Assembly: GCF_015832195.1 (NCBI RefSeq)
Contig: NC_052026.1
Span: 15,347,013-15,411,012 of the forward strand
DNA length: 64,000 bases
From: Motacilla alba alba
Taxonomy: Eukaryota > Chordata > Aves > Passeriformes > Motacillidae
Direction: 5' to 3'
The position numbers and the translations under genes were made by a program. Shown one piece after another: positions 39,241 through 53,048 of the stretch. The notes beneath the pieces are model-generated. The model saw only the letters and a list, made by a program, of their open reading frames with translations, was not told the DNA's origin and did no database searches. Within the stretch, counting starts at the first letter, position 1. Each line of letters begins with the position of its first letter.

Positions 39241-39817
39241 CTGAATGAGGAAGGTGATAAAAATGCTGCCTTCCCATTTCAGTCTTCTGCAAGGCTTCCT
39301 GGGTGCCCCACCAGACTCTCTGCTTCCAGCTCTTTGAAGATGAATGAATAATATTCCTCTGTGTTTCTATTATCTGCAAACTACCAATTAAACAGAACCA
39401 GCAGCCAGAGATAAAAGTAGAGCCTTGGCAAAATCCGCAGCAAAAAGGACACAAAAAGCTCAAGATGTTTTCACGTGTGCAACTACTGGAAAGTTTGAGA
39501 TGCAGAGTGGGAGGCAGGGGGCAATGCCAGGTATCACCATCCCTGTCAGGGCTCAGATAGCCATGGAATAACTCTGTAATTACTGTGGGACTACAAGCTA
39601 ATTATTATATAATTGTATAATTATATGTAGCTATTTATATGAGGGGAAGAGATCAAATTTAGTACATTACCATAAATTCACAAATCAGGAGCTTTATTTT
39701 AGAATCTTTGAGTGCATGACCTTTCATCTTTGAACTGTTTGGTAACTTCAAGCATCATTACCCCAGAATGAGTCAGAATGTGCAATTAGTGTGAGTACAA
39801 TTACAAACAGTCTGATA

Positions 39818-39849
39818 CTTGTATTGTGTTTAATACAACACAATACAAG
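39818..39849. repeat. Perfect 13-bp inverted repeat
   Basis: CTTGTATTGTGTT at 39818-39830 and its exact complement AACACAATACAAG at 39837-39849, separated by six bases. It could form a cruciform or RNA hairpin; too short for a typical microRNA precursor. Confidence 0.9.
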
Positions 39850-42800
39850 GCCTGTGAATTTGTATAATAATGAAATCTAGGTTTAATTATTGATCTTTAA
39901 AAAAATTATTTTAATATGCTGGTACTGATGCAGCTAAATATCAAGCAGTGTAAATATAACATGAAACTGTACAGCTATTAGGCTAAAGTGGGATATTATC
40001 CATCCATCTTTGCTTTTTCAATTGCACCTATCAGAGTAGCATGTAAGTGATATGATTTATTTATTTTATTTGGAGTAATGAAATAACAAAAAGACTCCTG
40101 CACAGGGCTCAGTAATCCCTGCCACGCCCTTAATGGAGCAGTGTGATCCCAGCCACGTTAGCCCAATCCTTTCTGCAGGAATTCAGCCAAGGAGTCACCT
40201 CCCAGAATGCCTTCCCACCCCTTGGCTGAGCAGGGAGCAGCCCCACAGCCCTCTCCAAACCAGACACCTTTTGCAGCAGGGCTGGGAGGTGCTCAAGAGT
40301 GGGATATTTCTGCCCCAGAGCAGTTGCCACCCTTGGAGGGGCTGCTGGCAGCCACCTCTCCTTGCCCCAGCAGCAGGGCAAGGGCTGGGCACTGCAGCTC
40401 AACACAGCAAAGGGCTCATGGATGATCCAGATTTCAGATCCAGCCTCCAGATTTCAAAGGAGTGGGGTGCAGGACTGCAAACCATCTGCTGACACGGCAG
40501 AGCAAAGTGCTTCAGCCTGTGCTCAACCACGGGCACGCGAGGGTTGGCTCTGACTGGGGTTATTCATGTGCTGAGCATGTGGGAAGATGCTTCTCCAGGT
40601 TACTGCCACAGTGTTCATCATGGTCTTACACTGAATTTGGTGGATAAAAGGATGCCTTTATTTTTATCTCTTTGTCTAGGTATAAAATTATCATTAACTC
40701 TTTTCTTTTTTTTTTTTCCTTTGGTATGTTGCTGTTTGTCACAGCCAGCAAGATAACTGCACAGAAAACTTCTTCTTCTCAAGTGAAATGAAATGGAAAT
40801 AGCATCTGTCTACAAAAATCAATTTAGAAACCACCTGTATATTTTTGGGCTCAGACAATGGGTATCTCCAAAGCCATGCCTTCTAAAACTCTTTGAATGG
40901 AAAAAGAAGAAGAGAAAAAATCATAATACCTGGATGTGAGCTATCATCCATCAATCAGGAAAACTCACTCAGACTCAGACGCATGAGCCAAAATGAACTT
41001 CAGATGGAAATGGATAGGAGACAGGCTATGTTGCCTGATTTGCTTGGGTTACTTCATTATTAATCTCTTTGCTTCCATTTATTTTAATGATCATAGCCAA
41101 GAAAATTTCATTTATGAAGACCACTTTTCTTTTTTTAAGGGCTATTTTACATGTGGTTGGCTGAGCTCTATTTTGTCACGAGTGCCAGGAGCAGGGCTGC
41201 TTTCCTCAAAACTGCTCCAGTTGTATCTAAAATGTGTTGGTGCCTTGCCCTGCAGAGAGGGCTGGATCTTGGCCCCACAGTGTTTGCATTCAGGAGCCCA
41301 GTGCAGGGTCCCTGATCCCATACCCCTCCCTCAAGGAGGTTTCTCTCTAGCAGACAGTGAAAAACTCTGAGATGGAGAAGGAAAAAGTTAAAAAACAGAG
41401 TCTATTAGAAGAGATGCTAATGGGTCTGGCCTGCATGTCTGGGATGGAGGATGAGAGAGATTTTCTCCAAACTCGCTTTGTTTCTGCTCTCACTGCTCCT
41501 CCAGCACAGCCACCACCTTCTCCTGCTCTCCTGTCCTGTCCCCCCCCAAAACAAAACCCAGGCAGCCAAGTGGGTTTTCCTAAATGAGATACACCTAATT
41601 AGTAGCTAGTTGTATACTTGCTGATCACACAGTTTTTCAGCTCTTTGTTTATAACCCAGCATATGCATCCGTAGAGCATTTTTACAAGTAAATGTACACA
41701 TTTCATTAAAAGTACTGTCTTTGCTGCTTCCATAGCTTTGTTCTATAAAAGAGTCTTGTAGGAGAGTTGTTTATTCTCTCAGCCCAAAGGAAAAGAAAAA
41801 AATCACTTCCATTATGATATTAATGCAATTTCAACTAATTAATGAATGATTTTCCAGAGCTATATTTATAAATCAAACCTGGTGATGAAGTCCTTATCCC
41901 TGCCAGCTCACCTGGGTCCTGTGCTTCTCACTTTGCAGTCACACAAGCTGAATGCCCACAGAAAGGCAAGGTAAATTCTGCTTAGAGTCACACCATAATT
42001 CACTAGCATGACCAGAACCCTGGAGTTTTTTGTCCCAGTCTCTTACTTCAAATGCCAGAAATACTTCACTACAGCAGCAATATTTTGAGGTCTTGCAGGG
42101 CTCTGATGCATGCAGATATCTCTGTCCAACTGCAACTCTGTGTGTCTTCAGAGTCTGCAAAAATGGGAATACATAAACATTGCTAATGTCTCTCGGAGAG
42201 GTAGGGGGTACTTGCACTTTATTATACCTGCCCTCAAATTTGGTAGCTCAAGTTTAGAAGTTTAGAATCTTTTCTTTCTCTAACCTGGCAGATCCTACTA
42301 CTTTCCCTCAACTGTACAATCTGTTCAATCCTTTAAGGATAACTGCTGAAGCACCATCTGACAAATCCACACCATGTCCAGAAAGAAAGACCAGACACGT
42401 GCAGGGTGCAATGCAATGGATGCTCTGACTCAAGGTGGTTTAAAGGAGACAGGTGACAGTCCCCCTGCTGCCACTGTGGTGGCTGGAGGCACCAAAGCTC
42501 TTCTTGTGAGCTCTCATTCACCCAAGGCATCAAAAATCCTCTTCACATAAATAGAGCAGGTTATGCTTCCCCCCATGACCTTGTAGTCAGGGTGCTCTGC
42601 AACCAGAGCAAAAGAAAGGGGAAAATGTTGTCAATTTGGTGCAAACTGGGTTAGGGAAAGGAAATAGCAGCAACTTACACTTCTGTGCAATTTTATAATC
42701 TATGGTTTTAAAATTCAGGGTAAAATGATGCTTATAGAGACAGAAGTGTGAGTTTGTTTAAACAGCAAAATCTGGAGAAAGTACATCAGTATAATTCATC

Positions 42801-43485
42801 TCAGCCCACTCATGGAGAATTATGTGGATGTGCTGCCCCTCCATTCCAGGACAACATGGGCGGGATTTGGGCAGCTGTGGGAGCTCCTGCTGATGAAACC
42901 CCTGGAGCCTGGGGTCACCAAAGCCCTCATGATGGGGACAGCCATGCCTGACCTGGGTAGGTGAGGAAAAAAAGCTTGGTTCTGGGAACTGTTGCAACAC
43001 AGGGAATCAGTAGGGCAGGACTCATCAGCAGTGGGAATTTTCTGCCTTTGGGGGTGGAGGGCTCTTCTCATCTTGCTGGGATGAAAAGGAAGGAGCAGAT
43101 TTATGGGTGGCTGTTGAAAGGCACAAAACAGCTCTTGCAGGGAGAAGCAGGACAGGAGAGGTAGTCCCACAGCAATGGATCACTGTGTGCAGGGCAAAGG
43201 AGAGGGCCAACATATGGGTGAAACAGCTAAAGGTGAAGAATAAATGCAATTTATCACATGCTTCAGCTGTTAGTTTTTCAGCTGATCATGTGGGTGTTAT
43301 ACCTACGTGTCTGCATGTCTGCATAGATAAAGAAGGTGCTAAAGGCTTGGCCAAATTCTAAATTATAAAAAAAAAAATCAAGACTTGGTAATGTTTCAAT
43401 TATGGTAGATATAAACAGTTTGCTGAATGATTTAGTTACTTTACAGACTGATCTTTTTTCTTCTTTTGTACTACTTAACAACGTT

Positions 43486-43504
43486 CCCCCCCCCCCTTTT
43501 TTTT
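43486..43504. repeat. C11-T8 homopolymer pair
   Basis: Eleven C directly followed by eight T; low complexity with no associated gene. Confidence 0.95.
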
Positions 43505-45674
43505 GTTTATTTTTTTTGTTTTCTTGGGTGTATTATGGGTTTGGCAAAGCCGTGCAACAGCCTGCTTAGCATACCTCACACACACTGCTCAGAGTCTTAC
43601 AACACAAGATTTACAAGCTCCCAGAAAGGGAGAGGCTCATTTAAGAACAGGCCATTGCACACAAACATCAGGAAAAGCTGGTGGAAGAGGAGAAATAGAT
43701 TGTTTTAAGTATTGCTAAGCACCATCCGTGATTATGAAGGAAGTGCCTACAAGCCGGCAGCTGAAATTGCAGCTCCACCATTTGGTGCTCAGTTTTGTAG
43801 ATTTTAACTGAGCGTTAACAATCATTGTGTAATTGAACACCTCATTCAGTTCATTAGCTGATGGCTGTGCAGCACTGTCAATGTGCAAAGTGCAAGGCAG
43901 GTGCTAAGTATTGTAATTATTTGTTTTCTCAGCATTTAAACCCTTTTGATTCCTGACCGCTGAAGATGGAAGCAGTTTGCTTTGCATGGGGATGTTGAGC
44001 ACAGATATGACCACAAGAGGAGGACCACATGTGGCCCAGACTGTCATTCCTCACTTGCTGGCCAATGTGGTTGGGGCTTTTTGCCCTCCTTTAAGAGAAA
44101 GGACTGCAACTCTTGCCTGGTACTGCTATCCACGTCTCCTCCTGACAGTTTTCCAGTTGGAAATCCCAGTTAACAGCTCTGAATTCGCACTCCGCAGCCC
44201 ACAGCTGTGTCTCCCATGGTAGGAGCTCATGTTTATTGCAGCATGACCTTCCTGGACCTCTCCCACTGAGTGCTTTGCTGGCTGAGACCTTGAGGAAGCT
44301 CAGAGCAGGAGGAGAAGTCAAGGTGGGCCAGTTGGTGGGAAGATGCTGGGTACAAGAGAAAAGTTTATCCAACCTGGGCTGGAGCTTGTCCCATGAGCAG
44401 CTGAGCATCTCTTTGAACACAGAGAAAGTCACGTTTCCCTTCTGGAAATGCCACTGCTGCTCTTCTTGTCCTGTCATTCATTTCCCACATACACCTGCAA
44501 GTGCAGTGGGAAGGTGTGAAATCTCTGCCCTGCTCTTCTCCAGATCTGCTTAGTACAGATCAGAGCTTCAAAGGCTTCAGCTGTAGGAAGCTGATGTTTG
44601 AGTCATTTTTGAGGCCCTGGTTGTCAAAGTTGGAAACTCCTCTCTGTCCAGTCCCCACTGCATGGCTGGTGCTCACCCAGCACCTCAGAACACCTCAGAT
44701 CAGTGTCAGGTCAGCCTGGTGCTGATGGTGTTACCTGACGACCACTCACCTTTGCAGGGAGCATCCAAAATATGCAGATCTTGGAGCTTTCCTCTATGTC
44801 TTTTTTAAACTTAGACACTGACCTGCATAGTGCTAATTAGCGAGATTCCAAACCAAGCTAAAAACGATAATGAGTTTACTGATTATCACGAATGAAAATA
44901 AGGTCAGTCAAAAACATATCAGTGCTTTAATTAAACTTCACTGAGCGAGATGGAATGACTATTAATGACTCCTGGTTTTGCTAAACTTCCCTTCTGTGGC
45001 CTGTTACTTCAAGGTAGGGACTGTCCCCATTTGTCACACTTCCGCTTATGTAAATTGCCTGAGCGAGACAAGCTCTTGCTCACCTAAAAAGCTCTGCAGG
45101 ATGGAGGGAAGCCAAAATGTATGTTCCTAGTGCCTATGGACAGACCTGCTTCTTATTTTAGGGGAACTGTGGTCAGTCAGTAGCGTGTCTTTGGTTTTGT
45201 AGCTTCTGCACACTGGTTTACTTTTCATACACAATCTCTTGTTCCACGTGGCTTATTTGTATTTTTGCCCAGGCTGCAACTAGCATTGTCCAACTGATAT
45301 TTGGGCAGGCAAATTTAAGAAACTGCAAGAGTTCATCCAGCCTGGCTCCGGCTTACTGACTGGCCATGTGCAAGTCCCTGGGAGGATGTGGAAGGAGGAG
45401 GGACAAGGAACAGTGCTTTTCCTCAAAAGGATGGGCATCACAAACACTGCAGCTAACATCCTGAATTAATTTCATCTATTCATTTTTGAACTTCTATATA
45501 CTTTTGACTCATGACTAGTAATTTTTTTTTTTTACAGGAACCCAACATATATATCAGGAATAAACTGAATGAGTTTGAGGGTTTTATTTTGTTTTTCTTT
45601 CAGTTTCTCTCCTAATAACTCTGTAGATCCAGTGAAAGATCTGGCAGCTCTTGGTTGTCCTCTAAGCTTAGAGG

Positions 45675-45958
45675 CAGGGGCAGGATGAGAGGAAATGGAT
45701 TGAAATTGAAAGAGAGTAGGTTTAGATTAGATATTAAGAAAAAAATCTTTACTGTGAGGGTGGGGAGGCCCTGGCACACATTGTCCAAGGAAGCTGTGGC
45801 TGTCACATCCCTGGAAGTGTTCAAGGCCAGGCTGGATGGAGCTCTGAGTAACCTGGCCTGGTGAAAGGTGTATATATGAAAGAAGCTTATGGCTGAGGGG
45901 TTGGAATAAGATGATCTTTAAGGTCCCTTCTAACTCAAACTATTCTATGGTTCTGTGA
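45675..45958 (+). mobile_element. CR1 LINE 3'-end fragment
   Basis: A 5'-truncated avian CR1 of about 285 bp in sense orientation. Recognisable in order are GAGAGTAGGTTTAGATTAGATATTAAG, a TTTACTGTGAGGGTGGGGAGGC segment, CATCCCTGGAAGTGTTCAAG, GCCAGGCTGGATGGAGCTCT, AAGATGATCTTTAAGGTCCC and the terminal TATTCTATGGTTCTGTGA. It lacks the reverse-transcriptase region, as most copies do. It is the best preserved transposon in the window. Confidence 0.93.
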
Positions 45959-46659
45959 AAAGGAGAGCTCCTGGAGAACCAAGCCCTCTGCCCAGTGTTG
46001 CCACTGCACCATCTCTGGCTATTTCTAAGTGTCTGACAGTAGTCATGCCTTCTGCCTTTTGGTGAGAGTGTCCCTCATGATGACACACCAGCAATCTGTC
46101 ATTTGCACACTGGCAAAACCCCCATGCCCTCCCTGCAAATGGCAAGCCAGAAGCAGCTGGCTCAAACCACCAACTCAGAGGTCACTGTTTGGGAATTGAC
46201 TGACATGTAAAAGTTGGCTCTGTAGCATTTAAGGAACTGTGCATGCTATGCCAGATCAACTCAGCAGGGGTGTTTTGGTGGTGTTGTGGAATTTTGCAGC
46301 TGTTTTCCTGCTCTGTGGGGTCATTCTCAGGAGACAGTGCCCCTGTGGAGGGTGGAACCAGCCCAGCCCAGCTCCCTGGCCCTGGGGACACGAGGCAGGA
46401 GCCCACCAGGGACACCCTGCCCTTTGCTACCTGCCAAGGTGATGCTGAGCTCGGAGAAACAACAGAGATGTCTCAAACTGGGCACCAAGAGTAAATGGAA
46501 ACTTTTGACCTTCACTGTTCTGTGCCTCATTTCCTCATCTCTACAGGCTTCCTCCTCTTGCAGAATGTGAAATGTGTTCAGTGGTGTCTGTGGAGCCCAT
46601 GTGAGATGGGGAGAGGGCAGGGCAGGAAAGAAAGCACATCATGGAGGGAGCATTGCAGC

Positions 46660-46684
46660 ATACCCTTCATACCCTTCATACCCT
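46660..46684. repeat. Short tandem repeat (ATACCCTTC)n
   Basis: About 2.8 units of a nine-base motif; a small minisatellite seed. Confidence 0.8.
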
Positions 46685-47068
46685 GAGCCTTTCTCTGTCA
46701 GGTCTGTGCCTACTTGTTGAGGGATAAGGATGAAAAAAATATTGAGTGGCTACATGTGCCCTGCCCAAAATACAGAACGTGTGACTGGTGATGATGCAAA
46801 TACTGACTGACCCACACAGGAAAGACAATTTACACTCCTGCAAGAAAACAAAGCTGAGGCATTTAAGCCCTTCAGTTTTCAACACTGATGTTCTTTTGAA
46901 ACATTTGTGTTTGGGTTTTTATCAGTTCAGATATTCTATCATACATATATCCTCCAGACAGAAGACTTTGGCTCTGCGGTTCCTGCATGCAATCCATAAA
47001 GTTTTCACAACCTGTAGCATTTTTATTTTATTGAAAATAAGGTAGAGTGATTGTACATTCTTTACAAG

Positions 47069-47102
47069 TTACCAAAGGATGCGAGAGCCCATCCTTTGGT
47101 AA
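47069..47102. repeat. Perfect 13-bp inverted repeat
   Basis: TTACCAAAGGATG at 47069-47081 is matched exactly by CATCCTTTGGTAA at 47090-47102 around an eight-base loop. Pairing can be extended three more positions with one G-T wobble. It could be a fossil MITE tip, a cruciform or an RNA hairpin. Confidence 0.92.
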
Positions 47103-50100
47103 TTTAGCCCATGGGAGAGCGGCTTCTTTATTAAAAACCTTCTTGTTTTTATTGTGAGCTAGCCTACCTTCCCTTTGTCAGCTAAACCAAAGGCTATTAG
47201 ATCTCCTGGCAGCTGTAGTAGGTGAGCATGCACAGGGTAACCTTTCCAAAGGATGGGACTGGGCCTATGAAGTGTTAAGTGCCTTCAAGGTCCACTAAAA
47301 TCAATGGGATTGAAGACTGCCATACCCTTGAAGGGCTGAGCCCCAAGGGATGGCTTCTTCTGGGATACACTGATTCTGAAGACAGGCAAAATAAAATATT
47401 TAAAGCAGCCTGACAGGCACAGGCTAAATTCTTTTCCTTTTGTGCTGAAACATAATTTTTTTAATATGCCCTGAGCATGCTGTGAAAGCAATCTTTCAAC
47501 ATGTTTCCTTAGTGGGGAGTGTTTGCTCTCTGTGCTCATCAGTCACAAAATCTGTGACTGATATGGCCCCAAAGCATCAGGAAAGTTTAAGTTCTACAAT
47601 ACAGCATTTTTTAAAATAAGACATAATTGTTTGTGGAAGAAGAGTCTATCAAGTACCTAAGCTGGGAAAGGGTTACTGCAGGGACATACATCAGCAGTAT
47701 GTACTTCACATTCTTAGGCCATTGGTTTCTACAGCAGTTCTTGTTCACAGTAATGTGAGGCAGTTAATATGGGATCTGAACACCACTGGACTGATAAGCC
47801 TTCATACTGACTTGCAAAAGTAATTTTCAGTAATCTTTGAGGGGAAAAATTGCATTTAGTGGGGAAAAAAAGAAAAAAAAAGGCTAAGCCATTCGTGCAT
47901 CCTATTTTATTGAGTATGCAAGTAATAGACTATGCAGAAATTGAACTTTTGATCCATTAGGCTGTGCACAGGGACAAGCCACTGCTGAGTTACTGTCAGA
48001 AAGTTATGCTTCCAAAAAGAAAAGTTTCACAGTATTTTTCCGGAATCTTGTTTGAAATGAAATGCCAATATTACTGTTCAAATTCAAACTTCCATCAGAA
48101 AGGATTGGAACAATGTTCCCAACCCAAGGCTCTGCTTTCATGTATCACACTCCCACTGCTGCAATTAGTCATCCCCAAACCAACATGTTTTTGTGGCTGT
48201 TGTGCAAGGCAATGGTAACATCCTTTCCTGAAGGTTTAATGAACACAACTATCTGTGTCTGTTTTGCTCCAATGATTGCTTCATACCCTGAGCCAGGCCA
48301 GGCAAAATAGATAACTTCCAAACCATTTTAATTTTCTTGACACAAAGATGGTTCAATTCCCAACCAGGACTAATCATTATATATTTCCTCTAAATCCCCA
48401 GCCATCATGAGTCCAGTACAACCACCTATGAGTATTTGTGGCTGTTAATTGCCACAACCTTTCACCAAACAAGAGTTTCTCAGATTTGGATGAGCATCAT
48501 GGTAAGAACTTTCCTTTTGCTAGAGGAAACACCATCAAGAGAGATAGAAGAGAAGAGAACATCATTGTTCTGTGTGTGTGCTGAAATCAGGGCTTTCAGA
48601 GAGCTTCAGCTGCATTTCCCAAAGCATCACATGCCCAGAGGGACAGATTGATGAAGTTAATTACAAAGCTCAATGCCCAACCGGTAGGTAGCTACCACCC
48701 AATTTATTCTCCACACCCAAACTTCATGGACACTTCATGAGGAGAGCAAGATCCCTAAGGAAGGAGTCCCCAGAAAACATTGGAAAGGGGCCCAAATGCT
48801 GTGTTTAAGAAGGTTGAGAGCTTCTGTATCTGAAATGACAGTGGTGTGAGCTCCCCAGCACCCCAGCAGAGCCACAGTCCCTCCCAGGGCAGTGCCCATC
48901 CCCAGCAGAGCCCCAGGTGACCTCACACCAACCTTGTAGCTCCAAAAGCAGCCATGAAGCTCTTTTATGTCTCACAGCCACGAGCCCATGGGAGGAGAGT
49001 GCTGGTGCAAAGTTCTCACCACACTGCACCTCACCTGCCTCCCACCTGCACAGGAGGATTCCCCCTCTTCATCTTCTCCCCACACAGGGTTTGGAACCTC
49101 ATCCCTGAGCTGTGGCTGCAGCCCCAGGGCACTGAGGACTCTTTGTTATTATTTTTGGCATTTGTGTCTAGACACTTCAGGCTCATGAGCCCAGTAGTGC
49201 AACTGTAATAACAGCAATGCCTGAATCTCTTTAAAACCAACCAAGGGACAGGACTTGGGGAGGATAGCAAGGGAAGGAGTGGCTGGCAGGACTGGAAGGG
49301 GCTTGGGAAGGAAGGAGGCTGTGCTGCTAAATGCCAAGGCCCATGGCAGGAGCATCCTGGAGGGGCCATGGCTCTTCACCAGAGAAATACATTCTAAGAC
49401 ATGGGCCAGAGCTGCAGAGATTGCACCCACTGTAGCAAACACCGACCTGAATGGATCTGAAACACACGGAAAGCCCTGGCTTTGCATATTTGAAACAAGT
49501 CATTATTCAGGCTTTCCAGCTCCCAATCTCTCAGAATTCTGCTCAACGAAAAACCTTTGCATTAATCCCCCTCCTCCATCATTATGCAATATTGCTAAGG
49601 GTAAGGGAAGTTTCCTTGCTCTTTTCTAAATATAAATTTCTGTGGTTAGAAAATTAGAGAAATGACACGGCCGACCTTCCTAAATGTGAAGAGCTTCTTT
49701 GGGGAAGCACACAAGTCATCTGCTGCAGCAGCCTCTTATCACTTTGTGGTAGGTGATTGCAAAATGCCTCTCTTACCCAGAGTCACACTGGGTTTAAATT
49801 GAGCTAGACAAGGGAACCACAAAAAGAGCTTGTGGGCATCTGGGCTGCTAAAAGCATGGGGCCTGGCACCGGGGCTCTGTTAGTTAAAACAGCAATTTGT
49901 CATGGAAAAAGGAGTGGAGCAGCCTGCAATGCCAACGCCATGTGTGGTTTTCTGAGCACGAGGCTTTATGATGGGGATGAAGAAAACACTCAGTGACCAA
50001 TTTAAACTCAGCAGCCACTCCCGGTACAGCAGGAGTTAATGCAGTGTCAGACTTTCCATTAATGCCTCTGTTTTTGCAGGGGCTGTGAAAATATGCTTGA

Positions 50101-53048
50101 GGCAAAAACTTGTGATTCAGCAGCTCAGCTGAAGAGTTAACTTTTCTTTTTATACGCATCCATTTCCAGAGCAGCGATTTATAATAATATTCATTCAGAT
50201 CTATATATGGTTCTGCTGTGGTGCTAGAGGGAACTGAGGTGGGAGCTGTGCAAAGCCTTGCGCCCAGCTGCCTGGCATTTCTGTCAGAGAGAGGCCAGGC
50301 AACAGGTTTGGGATCTTCACATGGCTGGTGTAAGGAGAACTAAGCATCCTCAGGGCCAGGGACACTGTTACCTAAGGGAAAAGAGGCCAAACATGGGCTT
50401 CTTTTCTGCCTAAATGGCAGCCTAAAAAAGTATAAAAAGGATAAGAACCTTCATAAGGAGTCAAGGCATGTTCCCTTTTTGCCCACCTGCCTATATCCAA
50501 TGCCTGCTGTTCTCATACATGTAGGAGAGGGACAAAAAATGGCTAAAATAGTTTCCCCTACAGATTTCTCACCTGGTTTCCACTGCCTGTTTTTTTTCTG
50601 CAGTTGGCATTCATTCCTACCTCTAAGAGGAACCCCTTCAGGCAGAGCCATGCCAAAATTCTCCATAATAAACCTTCAGAAGTAAATGGGGAGTGTTGAA
50701 ATGTGAGATCACAAAAAGGACCAGCTCTTGGCCTTGCAATATCCAATTAACAGAAGATCAGTCAGCCCTGCCATCCTGAGTATAACCAGTTGAGACCTCC
50801 AAACCTCAGGTGGGGCAGCTGAGCATCAGGTTTGTCACTCCTCCTGGTACCCTTGGACTATGGAGTTACTGCTGGGCAAAATTGTCTCTGATGTCTGGCA
50901 AATCCCTGACTCTCTGTACAGCCCATCTGGGCCACAGGTAGCCCAGGACACCTCAAGCAGCTTGGTGCTGCTTAATATAGTTTCCTCTGTAAGATCATAC
51001 TGTTTTTACAACAGCTCCACTAATTACTGCAGCCAAGTGCCAGCAACCAGACAGATTTCCAAGGACACAGTGTTGCCATTCTTCTCCCTTGTCTGTGTCT
51101 GAGAAGTTGAATCTCATGTCCTTTCCCTAAATAGCACCTTAGCCCATGTTGTCCCACATTATCTGAGGTTATTTTCCTCAAAATATTTTCCATACAAACT
51201 AAAATACAGTTATTTCTACCCATTTTCAGAAAAGGTTTCCTTTCTTCTTTGCTCTTTCAAGAAAATAGGCTCCTAGCAGGTATTTATCATGATAGCTAAA
51301 TTAGCTGGTACCCATAATACTTGCAGCACAGAAAATCACTTCATCAGCTCTACAATTTGAGCTTACTGGAGAAGACTTTTAAGAAAGAATGAGAATGAAG
51401 CCTAGAATAAACATTTCTTTCCCCTTGTCCCTTCGAGGCACCAAAGTTCAAGGTGTTTTTTCCTTTCCTTGTACACCTGGAAATCTGTGATGGTGGTTAA
51501 TTGAGTGCTAAAAGCCCATGCCACTACAGTTTCATGAAGATGCTGCATGATTTTTTTTCCTTCTAATCCTAAACTGCTACCAAGCAAAACAGGACAGAAG
51601 CAACTGTACTTTGGTGATGGGAAAGAGAATTCTGTACTGAAAGAAGCAGTGCTGATAGGAAAGGGAGTGTGATCACAGAGTCAGACTCCTGTGTGTAACA
51701 TCCAAATGCCAAAATTATTCAGCAAAGGCTGAGGAAGACCCTCAAGGGTCATCATAAAAATCTACCCTGCAAGGTCATCATGAAGAGGTGTGCGTTGACT
51801 TCCTTGGGTGAGCATTACTGGGAGGAGGAGCTGGCAGGTGCCTCTGTAGACTTTGCCTTTGGAGGAGAAGACATGCAGCCCTCAGCAGCTGCTCGACCCC
51901 CTCTGCAGCCCCAAAATGTCAGGCAGAAAGGCAGCTTCCATGAAACCACACTGATCACCAATACCAGGTCAGGCTCCCCCTGAATGCCCATCCAGGATGT
52001 GAGCCAGCCAGGGAGGGAATGCTCTCAGAAAGGGTGGAGGTGACAACTGCACATGTGCAGCTGCATGGGTGAATATGGGCAACACACAGATGTCTATCCA
52101 TGGCAAACCTCTCAGTGAAGCCACCAGTGGAAAACTGAAAATCTCAAGTTCTCCCTCTGGTTTAAAGGCAAACATACATGTGTAGTGGAAAACACTCTCT
52201 GTGGAAGTCCCTTGCAAAATAGTGTTTGGTTTCTTTGAGAAGATGAATTTACTTTCAGCTTAAAAATATTTGTTAGGATGAAAGTTGTTCCTATTTGTGA
52301 GATGCTTTTTGCTGCCCTCTTTCATAAAACCAACATGGATACAAATTCAAATGTTCCCATGCATTCACTGTGCATGGTCAATCAGTTATAGGTCAAGATG
52401 GCAGACATTAGTGAAATAATGATTAATTAATAAATAATCAAAATATTTTCAAAACATTTTCCCTCTTCCAATTTTCAATCTGCTTTTCTTACAAATGAGT
52501 CAGTAGTTGAATGCTGTAAAAATGATTTTTTTTCTTCAAGAATCTCTGATTACCTGCTTTGTGTTTTTCCAGCAGGTTGATGTAAGTGGCTCTGGCTCTA
52601 GAAGACAGCAAAGCCTTTGATCATCTCAGTTCCTTCATTATTACCTGAGGGAGCCATCAGCAACTTTCTCTCATGTCCAAAAATTATCCAGCCTATCTTC
52701 TTGTATTTCTTTATTCAGTGAATTAGTTTTCAGAATTATTCATATTTATTAAGAAGAATCACTGGCACTGCATGGTTAGGTTTCCCCTGAGCTATGTCAG
52801 CTCACAACACTGCAAGGTGTTCAAATGTTCATCTCCTGCTGTGTTACACATCAGAGATGAAAGGCCCCTTGCACTTGGAGAGAATCAGGCAACAACCCCA
52901 AATTGGTGAACTTCAGTTCCTTGGGTGATGGTCAAGCATGGCCAGATAAGATATTTGGCTCCTCTATCCCTACAACTCATCATGGGGAGACTTTACCTAA
53001 AGGGTGTTATAAAAAATAAGGCAGAGTGACTTTTTACGTGGGCAGAGA

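Larger units (their letters stand above)
39241..45674. other. Intergenic sequence with conserved-looking blocks
   Basis: No gene supported. AT-rich, non-repetitive sequence at about 39540-40080 includes a perfect hairpin (39818-39849) and a TGAGTCAG site (39769-39776, an AP-1/MAF-type core). A GC-richer stretch at 40090-40560 gives several chance frames. C-run plus T-run at 43486-43504. Blocks at about 43740-43920 and 44800-44990 are rich in homeodomain-like cores (GTGTAATTGAAC, GTGCTAATTAGCGAG, TTTAATTAAAC) and look like conserved elements. A perfect AAG|GTGAGT donor on the minus strand at about 44751 has no convincing upstream exon. Confidence 0.5.
45959..53048. other. Intergenic sequence between two CR1 copies
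   Basis: No gene supported. Contains a short tandem array of ATACCCTTC (about 46660-46684), a possible MIR-like scrap near 46520-46545 (CTGTGCCTCATTTCCTCATC), a perfect hairpin at 47069-47102, and low-complexity A runs near 47862-47881. A plus-strand ATG|GTAAGA near 48499 has no exon evidence. The rest is unique sequence with chance frames. Confidence 0.55.

Noticed and set aside
46520..46545. MIR-like CTGTGCCTCATTTCCTCATC
   Set aside because: Match is too short, with no flanking MIR core, to call an element.
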